In this document: positions 48,301-60,012 of the stretch, in pieces
Position numbering within the stretch: the stretch's first letter is position 1
How the letters are laid out: each line of letters begins with the position of its first letter
Source: Pectinophora gossypiella
Taxonomy: Eukaryota > Arthropoda > Insecta > Lepidoptera > Gelechiidae
Length of the DNA: 64,000 nt
NCBI RefSeq assembly: GCF_024362695.1
Contig: NC_065404.1
Location: forward strand, 10,146,604 to 10,210,603
Direction: 5' to 3'
Translations under genes and position numbers: made by a program
The notes under the pieces: generated by a model
The model's input: only the letters and a program-made list of their open reading frames with translations
Databases searched by the model: none
What the model was told of the DNA's origin: nothing

Positions 48301-51300
48301 GCGTGCAGCGACCAGGCCTGCGGCACGGCGAAGCTGGCGAGGGCTACCACCGCCGGCAGCAGCATGAGCGGCGGCGCGGCCACAGCCAATGGACACGGGT
48401 CCCCGCGTCGCGCGTACGCCGCCTCCGCCTCCGCTGACCGGAACGTTAGGCACAACGTCGTCGCGTCCGCCAGCTCCCTGCAACATACACCTCGTCATAT
48501 TCACGGCCACACCAAGGCCAAATTAGATGCCAGCGGCGGCGTGTTCAGATGCAAAGATTTGTTTTGAAGTGTTCTTTATGGCAGCGGCCCGGGGAGCGGA
48601 ACAGTAGTAGAGGAGCCGCCGCAGCCACTGGCGCCGCCCCCGCTGCCGCTATCGTCCAGGTTGCAGTTTCAAAACTCATAACGAGCGGAACCAATCCACT
48701 ACAATTGCGCTGACTGTGAAAAGTGTTTGCTGACACAGTTTCATAAACAGGGCCATACCTACCGACCACATACCAATTTATTTAAATTGTCTTTTGACGC
48801 TTAGTTAAACTCTAAAAGAGGAATGTTCGATTCTTTGTTGAAAGTCATACCGTTGTGATAGTACCTACCTATGAAACTGAACAGTTACAAAGCAGATGAA
48901 GAAAGCATAAAGATATGTTAATTAAGCTGAAAATAACCAACACAGTAAACACGTTTAGGGTAAAAACTAAAAAAAACACTGATACACAGATTATGGGCAT
49001 CAACTCACTTGTTGTCGTCTCTTTGAACGAGCTCTTCTTGTAACATTGATAGTATTTTCAACTCTTCACTGTCCTTGTGTTCATCTTGCGGCGACAGAAC
49101 CTACAAATTAAACGTACGAAGCATTCTATAGTAACCAGCAAAAATGAGCGCACATGACTGAGAGCTTATGGTAAATTGGTGCTAAAATTGTACTTGACGG
49201 ATTTTTGGTAAGTACATGAATTTTTAGCCATTTTCAGACCACTTGCAAGAAAAATAATTACATAGATAAGTACCTACTTTTAGATCATATCTATCTATAT
49301 CATATTTGCGATCGTACCTAGTTCATGTATTTATATATTACTGTAAAAGCCCGAAGTACCTAAGGTGAATCTTAAGATTTACCACTAAAACCAAAGATTA
49401 ACCAGGTGCCTGCCAGTAAAGGTCCGAAATGAACTATTATTAAAAGACAATTCGGACTTTTACCACAATCACTTGGTACCGTACTCTTGACTTTTACAGT
49501 AACATAACAAACATCGGAACAGACTACGACTATGTAATGAAACAACAACAGCTCGATTCGGAACCAAAAGCTAAAACAAATCATTCCTGCAAGCTGCCTT
49601 TAGTGTTATCTAGTCTAGCTCTAGGTAAGCAGAACAGTCGCCTAGTGCCCCAGTGTCCTATTTATTTAAGCTGGGGTGAGAGGGTCGGCGCGCGACGGCG
49701 GCGGCGCCGACGGGCGGGGCGGGGTGTGGCGGGGGAGGGACAGTAGTGCACTCACCGAGTCCTCGTCGTCGTCTTTGAGGTCGGACATAGTGTCCCCCGC
49801 GTCGCCTCCCTCACCCGTATCGCCCTCGAGCGCACTCTTCTCTTCGTTTCCCTGGAACTAGATAATAAAAGAAACAAAAGCTGCATATTATTTTTCTACA
49901 CTAGGTACTGCTGGTATATTTACATTCATAGCTCTCATCGAAATTTTCGAATTCCAGAACTTCAGATCTCTTCGAACTGCTTAAGTGTATTCAGCCCACA
50001 TGATTGAATTAAATTACGAGAGGAAGATTTTGCAATGTTAGCATAACTTCATCAGTTATGTAAAGCGGCTATAGGATATCGGCTTTGCAAGTCATCGGAC
50101 GCGAACTGCATCGTGAACTGAATCGTGATCGTGTGCTACTAAGACAGGAAACTAACTTGAAAACTAGAGACGTGTAATATTTTGATCGACAGATGAGGTC
50201 GTGAACTTACTCGTAAGTATCTTTTTCAAACGTTACCTATCTGACCTGCCCCACTTCTAGACTAAACCCTGATATTGCGTGTAATCACCTGTAATTTTCC
50301 CTCTTTTAATGTCTATTTAGATTTTCTTTGACCTAGCTCTCAGCCGGTGACTTCGTTAGCGTGGATTTCGGTAATTGCCTACCGGGGTATGTAAGTATTG
50401 AGTTTTAGAAAAACTATCTCCATATCCAATTTCACCTAAATTGGTTCAGTCCGATATGCGAGAAATCGTAACAGACAGACAGAGTTATTTTCGTATTTAT
50501 GATATTATTAGTAAGGATAGATTTGTCATTTGTCGTCATCTCCCTAGCATTATCCTGTTTATCACAGGGTCCGCTTACCTAACCTGAAGATTTGACAGGT
50601 CCAGTTTTTTACAAAACCGATTTCTGACCTTGCAACTCGCGAAAGGAAAACCAGCCCAATACAGGTTAGGTTACATATAACCTGCTGGCTGGCTGGCTGG
50701 TTTGGTTTGTATTGGGCGGAGGTATGTCTCCGAAAATGCATTTCTCGGGTATGTGGGTTTCCTAGCGATTTTTTCCTTCACCGCTAATCACGTGATAATC
50801 ATTTGATATTGATAGATTTGTCATTTGTAATAGAAAATAAAAAATGTATAGATGCTCACAGGTTTGAGCACTTTGACGATGAAGTAGGTCTTGATGCCGG
50901 CCTGTCGGAGCATTTCCTCGCGCCGCTCGCCGTGCGCCGGCTCCACCTCGAACTCGTTGTTAAGGAAGCTCAGCGTCACCTCCGATATGTGCACACGGCT
51001 ACAACAATAATGTGACTCTACTTACTTACTCGTAAGGCCCCGTTATGGAGCGCAGATTGAAACATATGACGATGTAAGTATAGGAGTGTTCATAACACTT
51101 CAGGACCCCGATACCGAACCCACCGGCGTTGTCGACGATTTCCCTTATTCAGCGCTTATCGCTACTAGAGTCGATTAATTCTTTCAAATATAAACCTATC
51201 TCAGAGTATACCCTTAGCCGAGGTACGCACCCAACTGGGCACCCTCAAGTCTATTGTCTTAAATTTTGTGAGAGCTAACCGCGTTCCCCATTTGCCCGAC

Positions 51301-54300
51301 CATGTAGTTAATGTTATATGCGATAAGTCGCGTCTAAAAAGAAAGAAGTGATTTGACTGATATAGAGTGACACACGCTCGGCTCATCGCCCATTTCTCCA
51401 TCTCCATAAACGAGACCTTTTATATGTTTTTTTCTGATGATGCGAAGAGTATAATGAAATAAGTAGTAAGATGATAAACAAAGCTGAGTACAGACCCGGC
51501 CATGCCACTGCTCTCCATCTTGTTCGCGAGCTCGACGTCGCGCGAGTACACATCGAACTGCCATTGCCGCTGGCCCAGCACGCCGGCTAGTACCGCACCC
51601 GTGTGGATGCCCACGCGCATGTCCACCGGCGAGTTCGTCGTCTGCTGGACGTACCTTGTGCCAAACATTATCATCATGTATGTTTTAATTGGTTTCAAAT
51701 AAAGGAGTAGGTTCTCAATGCGAATGTCCGCTTAGTGATCTGGGCCGAATTTCTATGTCAACGGAAATACTGTACCTAAAAAATCGAGTACCTAAGTGCC
51801 TACTTACTCACTACTTAATTCAAAACACACTCTCCCAGTACCGCTTCTATGATCTTTGAGCTTAAAAAATGTTACAACATACTTTACAATGTACCTACAC
51901 TACATAATTATAATTTCGAGAAATCAACAATCTGGTGTCTGAAGTTACGTTCCACCAGCAACATTAGTAATAATTAATTCCTTCTCCGTTAACAAAGCAG
52001 CACAATATTACATTCACATATTTGACATCCTCCGGACCGTCCCGACATAAAGCGTATTCTAATGTTTAATTCAAAAGGAAAACGTAAGGTTTCCAATCAA
52101 GATATATTACGAACAAACATTATTGTAATGTTACCTGGAATTTAATCATAAAAGTACGAACGTAAACCGTAATCTGATATTTTCATGGGTTGGCCACACA
52201 AAGCTTATCTGCTCATGTATACAATATTACGCGAGTAAAAACAACATTTTCAATTAGAAACCATTAGAAACTCACTTAATTGCTTTGACCATGGATAAGC
52301 CCATGTGCACACAAAGGACGGCATGATCTGGTCGCTCCACCGGCGCCCCGCTGATGCAGTAGTAGCAATCACCGAGGATCTTGATACGTAATTGTTTATA
52401 TTTCTGTATAAGAAAAAATAATATTTTGTATTTACAGATGTAGATTATTCCTTCAAATTACTTATTAACAAGACAAGTAGTTTACCTCGGAAAGCCGATC
52501 GAAACGCGCAAACAGTTCATTTAAAATTGCCACAAGATCTTGAGCTGAATACGTTGAGGAAATGGCCGTGAAGCCGACGATGTCCGCATACAATATACTG
52601 TGGTGACAAATAGATAGCAGTGTGTTAGAACATTCAACTTTCTAAGTAGGTACATATTGTACGAGTAGAAACTTTATGTACATTCGAAGGACACGAGTTC
52701 CCTCCGGCTAGTTCATATTAAACAAAACCGCCAAGCCAATACGAATGAAAAAATATATCGTCACTGGAAAGGCAAAATTACGTAAGCGCCAAAATAGGTA
52801 TTTTGGGTTTTTTATATATTCGGAATCAGCGTTTCATTCTGCGTCGATCTGTCTGGGTAGCATTGCGATACGAGCACTTTTTTGGCGCTTACGTAAATTT
52901 GAAAATAGTTGACTTTTTTCAATTCCAGTTTCTTAAACGACAAGATTTTGGTGTTTTTTTCGTGACTGGTGTATAAGTAATATTGTTGTCCTATATAATA
53001 ACTACATATTAACTTTAAGTAAATTTGGCATTCTATAGTTTGAAAAGTATCATTTTATTAGTAATTTTGGACTACTGAAAATAAAAAATAGACTATGTAT
53101 AAGTCATTTTTATTTACAGCTTTTAAAATAAGTAAGGCGTATAAGAAAAAAATGTCCTAGCATGTTTATGCAGTGAATGGCGAATAAGTAATTTTGACTT
53201 ACAGTATTTAGAATAAATAAGGCGTCTACGTAAATTTGCCTTCGCATTTTTATGCTGTTATTAAGCAAGTTTGTGGGCTAGCAGTAAGTTTCCCAGGAAG
53301 TTATTTTTTAACAATAGATCTAAAAGTAAAACTATTTTAGAATTGATTTTATAATTTATTAGCGACCCGGCTTCGCTCGGATGCAATGCTGAGGAAAAAT
53401 GAAATTATTTACGACATCACATTAAAATCCTCAAAAATAGCAGTATTTCTACACTATTTATTGGATGTTATTATACATACCTATAAACTTTCCTCTTGAA
53501 TCACTCTATCTACTAAAGAAAATTGCATCAAAATCCGTTGCGCAATTTTAAAGATTTAAGCGTACATAGGGATATAGGAACAGAAAAAGCGACTTTGTTA
53601 TACTTTTTAAGTTCTGTCGTTTGCATATTTAGCGCCAATTTTGAATTGAGAACTCTAAATTCAAATTTGTTGGAATTTCGAATATCAAAACAATTGAAAG
53701 CATTAGGATTAATGCAATTGTTTAGTCACAGCGTTGGTTTGAATCTGTCAGATCATGTCCGAAAATGAATCTTACAAAGAAAAATTTTCTATAACTTTCG
53801 AAGAGGCCTACTGCGACTTCAGTGTTTCAAACAGTTAAAATCTCTATTCCACGATGAAGTGCCATGTCTGCGAGCCATCGAACGCTGGTATTTAGAATTC
53901 GAGCGTGGATATCCGCCTTCACTGAAGATAATATCGTTGCTGTGAGACAACTAATCCTCAAAAATCGTCATGTGACATACCGAGAATAGAGGCGTTATTA
54001 GGCATTTCAGGGACAACCATTTAAACGATATTGAATGAGGCACTTGGTGTGAGAAAACTAGTTTGCCGTTGCATCCCGCATTTTCTGACGATCATAAGGT
54101 AGCCCGCGTCAGATGGTGTAAGAAAACTCTTCAGAGATTCAACCGAGGAGAGTCAAATCACGTGTACGACATCATCAGTGGTGACGAATCTTGGATTTAT
54201 GCTATTATCCTGATTCCAAACAACAATCCACAGTTTGGGTCTTCCAAAACGAGTCAAAGCCGACTAAAGTTGTTCGCTCTTGAAGCACTTCAAAGAAGAT

Positions 54301-57222
54301 AGTGGCTACCTTCGTGGAGAAAATCGGTCATGTTGCGACAATTGCACTTGAAGATCGTAGGACGGTTAATGCAGATTGGTATACCACAATTTGTTTACCA
54401 CAAGTCATCGCCGAACTTCGAAAATGTAACCCAAAGCGACGCATGATGATGCGCAGGAGTGCAGGATGCTGCACCATGACAACGCAAGCTCACACACCGC
54501 TCGTCAAACGATTATTTGAAGCAGGAAAACGTAGAAATTCTTGACCATCCTCCATACAGTCCTGACCTAAGCTCCAATGATTTCTTTACATTTCCTAAAA
54601 TTAAAAAAGAAACTCTTCGCGGTCAAAGGTTCCAGTGCGGCGAAGAAGCGGCCAACGCTTTCAAGTCAGCCATTTTGAACACTTCTACTTTGGAGTGGAA
54701 TAAATGTTAAATAATACCTGGTTCGAGCGAATGGAAAAGTGTATTAAACTTCGTGGTAAATACTCTTAAAAACAATAAGGGGAATTATTGAGGAATTAAA
54801 AAGACTTGACCCTTCCAGAGACTTGACTCGACTTAGAGCCACGTATGCTTGTCCTAATTCAAACAATTTTGAGCCCAAATATACTACTGCATGGTCGACT
54901 GTGCTGCCCTGCATATGTTATGTTATGTTAGTGGGCTCTGTTTTCCGCATTTAGACTCTAAGGTGGCCCATTATGCGTGTAATTGTTGACTACGTAAGCC
55001 AACCTATCTCCTTCCAGAAGCTCAGAAGGGGATTTCACAGGCTTCGCGGAGCGACCCCACCCAGCGATCCACTGTGCTGCCCTGCATATTATGGACGGTG
55101 GATGACAATGACAAAATTAAGGGCAACATCCTTCTTTCAGTCATTTTGTAATATCGTCCATCTTGGATTTGAAATTTTGACATAATGACAGTATTCTACT
55201 AGTGTAGTCCTATCTTTGATACCCATATTGAGGGGGTTGTGGAAAAATATGTAATCCCCCATTATGTACCGGCTGCCATCATAGATTTATAATGTTATTG
55301 ATTTTATTATATTGTATTGACATCGGAATTAAAGGTGCGTACCTTTCAGATCAATCTGACAACAGGAAGGTACTTAAATTGCAATATCTAATTTTGATAC
55401 AAATATACCGTACGGGTTTAGCTAAATAAAACCGTTTAACCCTTTCACGGACAGAGACCATGGGTCATTGGTGGTTCATAATAGGTAGTATGGCACCTTG
55501 GAATCGGAACGTCCGTATACGTTCCGTCTTTGAAAGTGTTAAAAAGAAACTTTTACAAACAGATAACGGGTTGTACGCTATTATTTATATTTTATGAAAC
55601 TTTATTTCTGGCACTTCAGTATTTTAATAGCCATTTTTATAAATCAATTGAAGTAATAAGTAGTTTAAAGAGGTATTAAGAATAATTATTTGTCTCTTAC
55701 GTCTTTTTACCCATGTAAGATATTACAAAAACTTACTTTAAAGAATTTTTGGTGAACTGACATAATCAATCGATCACTTTGTAGGCAATTTTTACATAAT
55801 GAGAGCAGATGTGTAAAAGTCGTTACAGTAACTTTTACTCCGCTAACATTACAGTATTATTATATTTAAAGAAATATTGTCGTTCTCGTATGCATTGTCG
55901 TAAGAGCTGTAAGTAATTTTGCTTCCAAATAATATTTTAACCAGATGGCGGTTAAGTAAATTTGCTTTACTGTAAACTGAAGTCATTTTTACGTAAGCGC
56001 CACTATATCCTAAAATAGCAATCCAACAGTTATAATATGTATTGCTGGACATAGAAAATTAAAAAACAATGTAACCTTACTTTGACATCATCTAAATTGG
56101 ATAATTGGGTAAAAAGTTATGATAAAAAAACGAAAAAATGAAACTTTAAACGGCTTTTTCTCGAAATGGCCTTTTGGCGCTTACGTAATTTTGCCTTTCC
56201 AGTGACGATATACTTACAGAACTTTGCTACGTACCTAACATTTTCATGGCGAGACATATAAATCTTCTTAAATTGAGTATCAATAAGGCCTAAATCTTGA
56301 CGCATCTGCACTGCAACATGTTCTGGCAGAACGGATAGCAACAACCGTTCCTAGAAGAAAACATTACATTGGAAATAAGAAACTTGTATATCTGCAAGTC
56401 AAACTTATGAATAGCGTAGGTACCTACACACCTGTTCTTTGCTTTGTTGTTCGATAGTAAGTTTATCGCGCAAACTTCGTTTTGTCTCTTGAAATGAGCA
56501 ACGTTGCTGGCGCTCTCCTACGGCATACGCAGTTCCACCTAGCAGTGTAGCTCCCAGAAGTAAAGCCCCGTTTGCTATTTGCTGTCAACATAAACAGTTT
56601 TGTGTTTTTCTCATTTTCTTTCAAATGCTAATTGAAAATGATGGCACACTTGAAATTCGACGCGGCGTACACTTACCTGGAATACAAAATCATCTGGGAG
56701 CCTGCTTTCAGATGTAGCAGCGTTGTAATATTGCACGAGGAGGTAAGCAGAAAAGGATGTGGTGCTATAAAACATCAACAGCAGGTGATGGAAGGGTAAC
56801 GTGGCAAGTGTGAAGTATTGGAGCACGACGGCCCAGCCGAGCAACTCGTTGTAGGAGTCCCCGAGGCGACGCGACGCGCTCACCAGTAGCTGGGTCCATA
56901 GCGCCATCCAGGCCACGTGATTCAGAACGGGCCTCGCGGGACGAATGAAAGCGTACAGCACTGCCAGAATCAAGTTGGTCAACAAACCAATCACGACCGA
57001 GGTATAGGCGAACCGCAAGTCGCGTTCTCCAGGTACGATTGCGGCAAATATCTGCAACAGCGCACCGGCGACTAGCAGGCGCGGCACAGCACGCTGCCGC
57101 TGCCGCTGCGTGTACGCCGAGTACAGTTGCTCCTCCTCCAGGTCCGTGAACCCCCACGGCGGCACCAGGCATATCCAACATGAACATTTGTTTACCGTTC
57201 GTGCCTGCATCAACTTCTCCAT
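42576..57222 (-). CDS. Ac76E: Transmembrane adenylyl cyclase, Ac76E-like
   Basis: Twenty exons join without a frame break into about 1029 residues. Order: short cytoplasmic start, first six-helix membrane bundle, C1a catalytic half, acidic C1b linker, second membrane bundle, C2a catalytic half. It makes cyclic AMP from ATP at the plasma membrane. Both metal-binding Asp motifs are present in C1a (ILYADIVGF and LGDCYYC), as are the C2 ATP-site motifs (KIKTISSTYMAA; HYDIWGNTVNVASRM). All catalytic residues I can recognise are intact. The start ATG (57222) has an in-frame TGA 18 bases upstream. The strings GQRQWQFDVYSRDVELANKM and GIKTYFI look most like Ac76E among insect cyclases. That subtype call is from memory and less certain than the enzyme class. 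The C terminus may continue in another exon. Confidence 0.9.
43312..43412 (+). repeat. Dispersed repeat family R1, copy 3 (diverged)
   Basis: 'actcatgcctgtgatcgcca ... gagtgggcagagacacaagt ... acaacttgcagt' matches 87-215 and 15393-15650. It lies in the last intron of the cyclase gene. Confidence 0.6.
43515..43765 (-). mobile_element. SINE S2, head missing
   Basis: 'ggcccctgacatggctcatg ... cggcttaacgtgccttccga ... caggtgatcagcctgtaatg' matches 41056-41361 closely. It breaks off before the tRNA-like head. It lies in the last cyclase intron. Confidence 0.75.
46142..48477 (-). CDS. Ac76E: Cyclase second membrane domain (six exons)
   Basis: Exons 48477-48222, 48023-47940, 47681-47574, 47059-46848, 46363-46288 and 46195-46142. 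Hydrophobic segments: PPLMLLPAVVALASF, LHAVYLALILETGLINVVYY, FNIAMFVAANIAPL, GALWVSP..., ARALLLLALAAAHAL and NIIMLFFVVLALLIF. The loop before the last helix has an N-glycosylation site (NAT). A basic stretch (ERARHSRGERMRAQ) links to the C2 half. Several of these exons are phase 0 at both ends and a multiple of three long. Confidence 0.87.
47115..47200 (+). mobile_element. SINE S1, 3' fragment
   Basis: 'gaaagtcagattggcagtcg ... ccggacctgtcaaaagggat ... gctatggagatga' matches the S1 3' end. It lies just upstream of the 47059 acceptor of the cyclase. Confidence 0.65.
49009..51654 (-). CDS. Ac76E: Cyclase end of C1a and acidic C1b linker (four exons)
   Basis: Exons 51654-51496 (YVQQ..., VDMRVGIHTGAVLAGVLG), 50998-50860 (RVHISEVTLSFLNNEFEVEP ... 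GIKTYFIVKVLKP), 49851-49756 (a 32-codon, highly acidic block ending DLKDDDEDS) and 49100-49009 (VLSPQDEHKDSEELK). The acidic exon is phase 0 on both sides, so skipping it would keep the frame. Repeat S1 ends about 48 bases from the 50860 donor, and an R2 copy sits between the first two exons. Confidence 0.87.
50525..50812 (-). mobile_element. SINE S1, head missing
   Basis: A reverse-oriented S1 body: 'atctccctagcattatcctg', 'aacctgaagatttgacaggt', 'gtgggtttcctagcgatttt'. A short (ctgg)n expansion is inside. It ends about 48 bases from the cyclase donor at 50860. Confidence 0.75.
51095..51340 (+). repeat. A-tailed retroposed repeat R2, copy 3
   Basis: 'ggaccccgataccgaaccca ... gcgcttatcgctactagagt ... 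actgggcaccctcaa ... ccgaccatgtagttaatg' with a degenerate A-rich end. It lies in a cyclase intron. Confidence 0.7.
52276..52597 (-). CDS. Ac76E: Cyclase C1a catalytic core (two exons)
   Basis: Exons 52597-52486 and 52403-52276. The first encodes ILYADIVGFTAISSTYSAQD and NELFARFDRLSE. The second encodes KYKQLRIKILGDCYYCISG and DHAVLCVHMGLSMVKAIK. They carry the two Asp residues that hold the two metal ions. The first starts by completing the Ser of HENVS encoded 3.6 kb upstream. Confidence 0.92.
53340..53560 (+). mobile_element. Retroelement 3'-end scrap
   Basis: 'gcgacccggcttcgctcgga' at one end and 'aaaatccgttgcgcaatttt ... taagcgtacatagggat' at the other. To my knowledge this text is widespread in insect genomes as the end of RTE-like retroelements. 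It is nested in the 3.5-kb element. Confidence 0.45.
53757..54765 (+). pseudogene. Dead mariner transposase
   Basis: Several frames together give a mariner transposase: SGDESWIY (near 54180), LHHDNASSHTA (near 54470) and PPYSPDLSSNDFF (near 54550-54585). The three catalytic Asp positions are therefore visible, the last two about 34 residues apart, as in mariner. Stops and frameshifts occur throughout (for example after 53767, near 53940 and at 54300), so it cannot make an active enzyme. I did not identify its terminal repeats. Confidence 0.85.
56235..57222 (-). CDS. Ac76E: Cyclase N terminus and first membrane domain (three exons)
   Basis: Exons 57222-56677, 56581-56432 and 56350-56235. Exon 1 starts MEKLMQARTVNK, has a Cys-rich CSCWICL, a basic YTQRQRQRA, then at least four hydrophobic segments (RLLVAGALLQIFAAIVP, YTSVVIGLLTNLILAVLYAF, HVAWMALWTQLLVSA, LGWAVVLQYFTLATLP and beyond). 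Exon 2 adds ANGALLLGATLLGGTAYAV, then a basic coiled segment; exon 3 has the conserved LLLSVLPEHVA and ends HENVS. Exon 3's donor is gtacgt, about 20 bases from the inserted transposon. Confidence 0.88.
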
Positions 57223-58860
57223 TGCTTCAATGCTTCCTCATATTTCAACCCTCTCAACTTTTTAACCACTTTTCAACATTTTTATAATACTTTGCAATTT
57301 TCACTGGGTACTTATTTTCTTTCACTTTAGATTGTAAATATTCTAACAGCTGAAACTATTTCATAGCCCTACCACATATCATCGAGGTTATTGATTGAAT
57401 ATAAATAGAAGTAGTCAATAGGTGAAGGTGAATCTTACAAATTGTGTAGGTAGTGTTATATTATGTAGTTTGTTACATATTATATCGATATAACGAATCG
57501 AAACCGTTAAACGTTTCGTTGCACTGTTTAAGCGATGGAGACTATCGGAGTAATACATATGCGATAATTTAATGGTAGGTAAAAGACATGATGTATACAA
57601 GCCGACTAAAGTTTACTAACGCTGCGCAGCGCGTCACAGATCATCAAGCGGAGACTTTCCATTAGCGGCACACGGCTGATCGAGGACGGCTGCACAATGA
57701 ATAAATTACACGCTGAAACATTGTCCCGATACCCGTTCATTAACCAAGCCGTCACTGGACAGAATCCGATCGTGGCTTCGTCGGCTACACACTCGCCACT
57801 AATTTCAATATTGACAATAGTTACGACGCACGTTTAAGTAGCGTGACCGTGAAACTCCACTCACATAAACGACAAGTTATTTGTTTCACTCACTAGGTGA
57901 TTTCACAACAAATTATTTTAAAATTTTCAGCTGTCTATCATTCAGACTTAAATTGGCTATGACATACCTACAAAACTTGTCTCATTGAAGTTACACGAAT
58001 ATGTGAATTTCAATTTTTCAGTACCATGTCCTGTCTGCATTGTATTCGTTTTGCATAAATTATCTTACAAGTGTTCCATAAACCTTTTACATTACTTAAG
58101 TTAAATAACTATATGTCATCAGTCTATACTAATATAATAACTCATGATGTATAGAATATGTCAGTTGTTTAAGGAATTCAATAATGAACGATGATGCACC
58201 ATTTAAAGGTAGGTATATTAGATGACGGGTCATAATGTAATGCAATAAACACGAGATAGCGGCTATTAAGTGGCTCGGGTGCTTAGGCAATTACATTTTT
58301 TCCGAATTCCTGAGATGCCTTTTCTGCCATCATATATTATTATATATAACACAATAGATAATTCTTTGAAATCAATTAAGCTATCTCCACTTTACCTAAG
58401 CATCACTTAACGAGTAGAATCTGAATTTTGAAACTGCTAATTTCAAATCATGATAACTAGCTCAAATGTGATACAACAAGTCTCCATATAAGTATGTAAA
58501 TTTTTGTATATTTGAACCGTAAAGTGACTCTAAATGATAGTCACTCACGGATATCTAGGTTAGTGAAATGTTAGGCCCTCTTTGCACTATAGAGGTCCAG
58601 ATGGTTTGGTAGTGTTGTCGCAAATCTGGGATTTCGTGGCACTGTGTGATGAGACAATAACTAAGTAGATACAATAAATAACATTACCATTGAATTGCTT
58701 TGATCAATTTGTATAAAGCTTACTGGTTAGTGGTGAACATGGTAATGTTTCCCGCCGAAAGTGCAGTACCGATGATGTAAGCAATATCTACGAAAAGATT
58801 TAACTATTGACCCGTAACCGGTTTGGACGTGAAAGAAGGCGAGATGGTATCGTCGGCACT
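57223..58860. other. 5' flank of the cyclase gene
   Basis: No TATA box near the ATG. A short exon-like stretch on the minus strand (57691-57622: acceptor ...gtgcag, then PSSISRVPLMESLRLMICD) has no partner that I can join it to. The rest is AT-rich. Confidence 0.35.
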
Positions 58861-59095
58861 AAGATGATGCGTCGGGTATTGATGATGTTGGAATGTAGGG
58901 ATGATGTATGAGCGTCCGGGAATATCGAGCGAGTGGGAGTGCGGGCAGCAGTGCGCGGTGTAGCGGGCGCGGCTGCGGCGAGGCGATGCGCGCACGTGCC
59001 TCGTGCGACTGCCGCGCTCGGCCGCCGCCCACCGCGCCGCGCCGCGCCCGCCCCAGCGGCCCGCGCCCGCCCGACCACCACATTGATTCACCCTC
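58860..59095 (-). promoter_or_regulatory. GC-rich block, candidate cyclase promoter or 5' exon
   Basis: About 170 bases (58920-59090) are extremely GC- and CpG-rich. On the minus strand the open frame through it is low-complexity and Arg/Ala-rich, so I do not call it coding. Its place 1.6 kb upstream of the cyclase ATG, with no TATA box at the ATG, fits a GC-rich promoter with a spliced leader. This is inference. Confidence 0.35.
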
Positions 59096-60012
59096 GCTCC
59101 TAGTTCACGGACGCGTTACCCATATGTTGTAACGTGTCTAATAGCTACTGTTGCCAATGTCACACAAAAATATTGCCTTCAACGAATGCTACGGTAATTT
59201 CTAAGTGTTTGTCGTTTTTCATAAAGATTACACGCAAACACGCGTCCTTGTTTTAAACGTTTAACCTAGAAACTAATGTAGCTACCTAACTGTGTATAGA
59301 ATCAAGCAGACTCAGATTATTCTTGGGATAATTATTATTGGGAAGCTATGGGAATTAAATGTGTAAAATACAGAACTCAAATAGATAGTTACATACTACA
59401 AAACCTAACTGAATCGCTACAGACAACTCCACATATTCTATATTAGCCTTGGTTAGTCATCTGATGTAAATAATTATATATTTTTTTAGGAATACTGACA
59501 GACGAAACAAAACATTCGTAATAAATGAAGACTAATTCCTGTTTCCACTAATAACTCTGTACTTATTAAGTAGGAAACCATTAAGTACCTACTTATTACT
59601 AAATTTTTGAGTTTTGACTTAATAGTCTCCTCGCCCGTGCAAAACCAGTTTTATACTTTGATCTACTTCTTTAAAAAGCTTATTGAATTTTTTATTCGCT
59701 CGTCAAGGAAAGGTGTTTTGTCTATATACTTTATTGAGGTCGCGGGAGAGAAAGAGGTGGGTGAAACCCGAGGGTCCTGTTAGGGACTCTGATGAAAAGT
59801 TCTGAGCGGTCGGTCTATCGAACGAATTGTATGCAACTTTTAGATACTTACTTAACACAAATGGAGGCAATTTGTCGGCGTTTTATGAGTAGATGGAAGT
59901 GATTGTTTTACGTAGACCATCGTAATTAGGTAAAATAATCATAGCAATTGTTACAACGGTAACATATATTAGCGAACAAACGTTCTTCTGCAACTTACAT
60001 CGATACGATAAA

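Larger units (their letters stand above)
52752..56217. mobile_element. 3.5-kb inverted-repeat transposon in cyclase intron 3
   Basis: The left end 'tatatcgtcactggaaaggc' plus 'aaaattacgtaagcgccaaa' is repeated exactly and inverted at the right end (about 56170-56217). The motif 'cttacgtaa' with 'ggcgc' nearby recurs inside at 52890, 53230 (variant) and 55990. The interior holds a dead mariner and a LINE-like scrap and no other coding sequence. It leaves only about 150 bases of intron on the left side and about 17 on the right. Confidence 0.75.

Noticed and set aside
53523..53768. 81-codon frame as a gene
   Set aside because: It lies over a retroelement scrap and the decayed start of the mariner; no independent domain.
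57622..57691. Extra coding exon upstream of the cyclase
   Set aside because: It has an acceptor-like start, but no partner exon that I can join in frame, and the cyclase start has an in-frame stop before it. Left as unassigned flank.
58804..59091. 95-codon Arg/Ala-rich frames on the minus strand
   Set aside because: Several overlapping frames are open at once only because the block is GC-rich. The protein is low-complexity with no recognisable domain.
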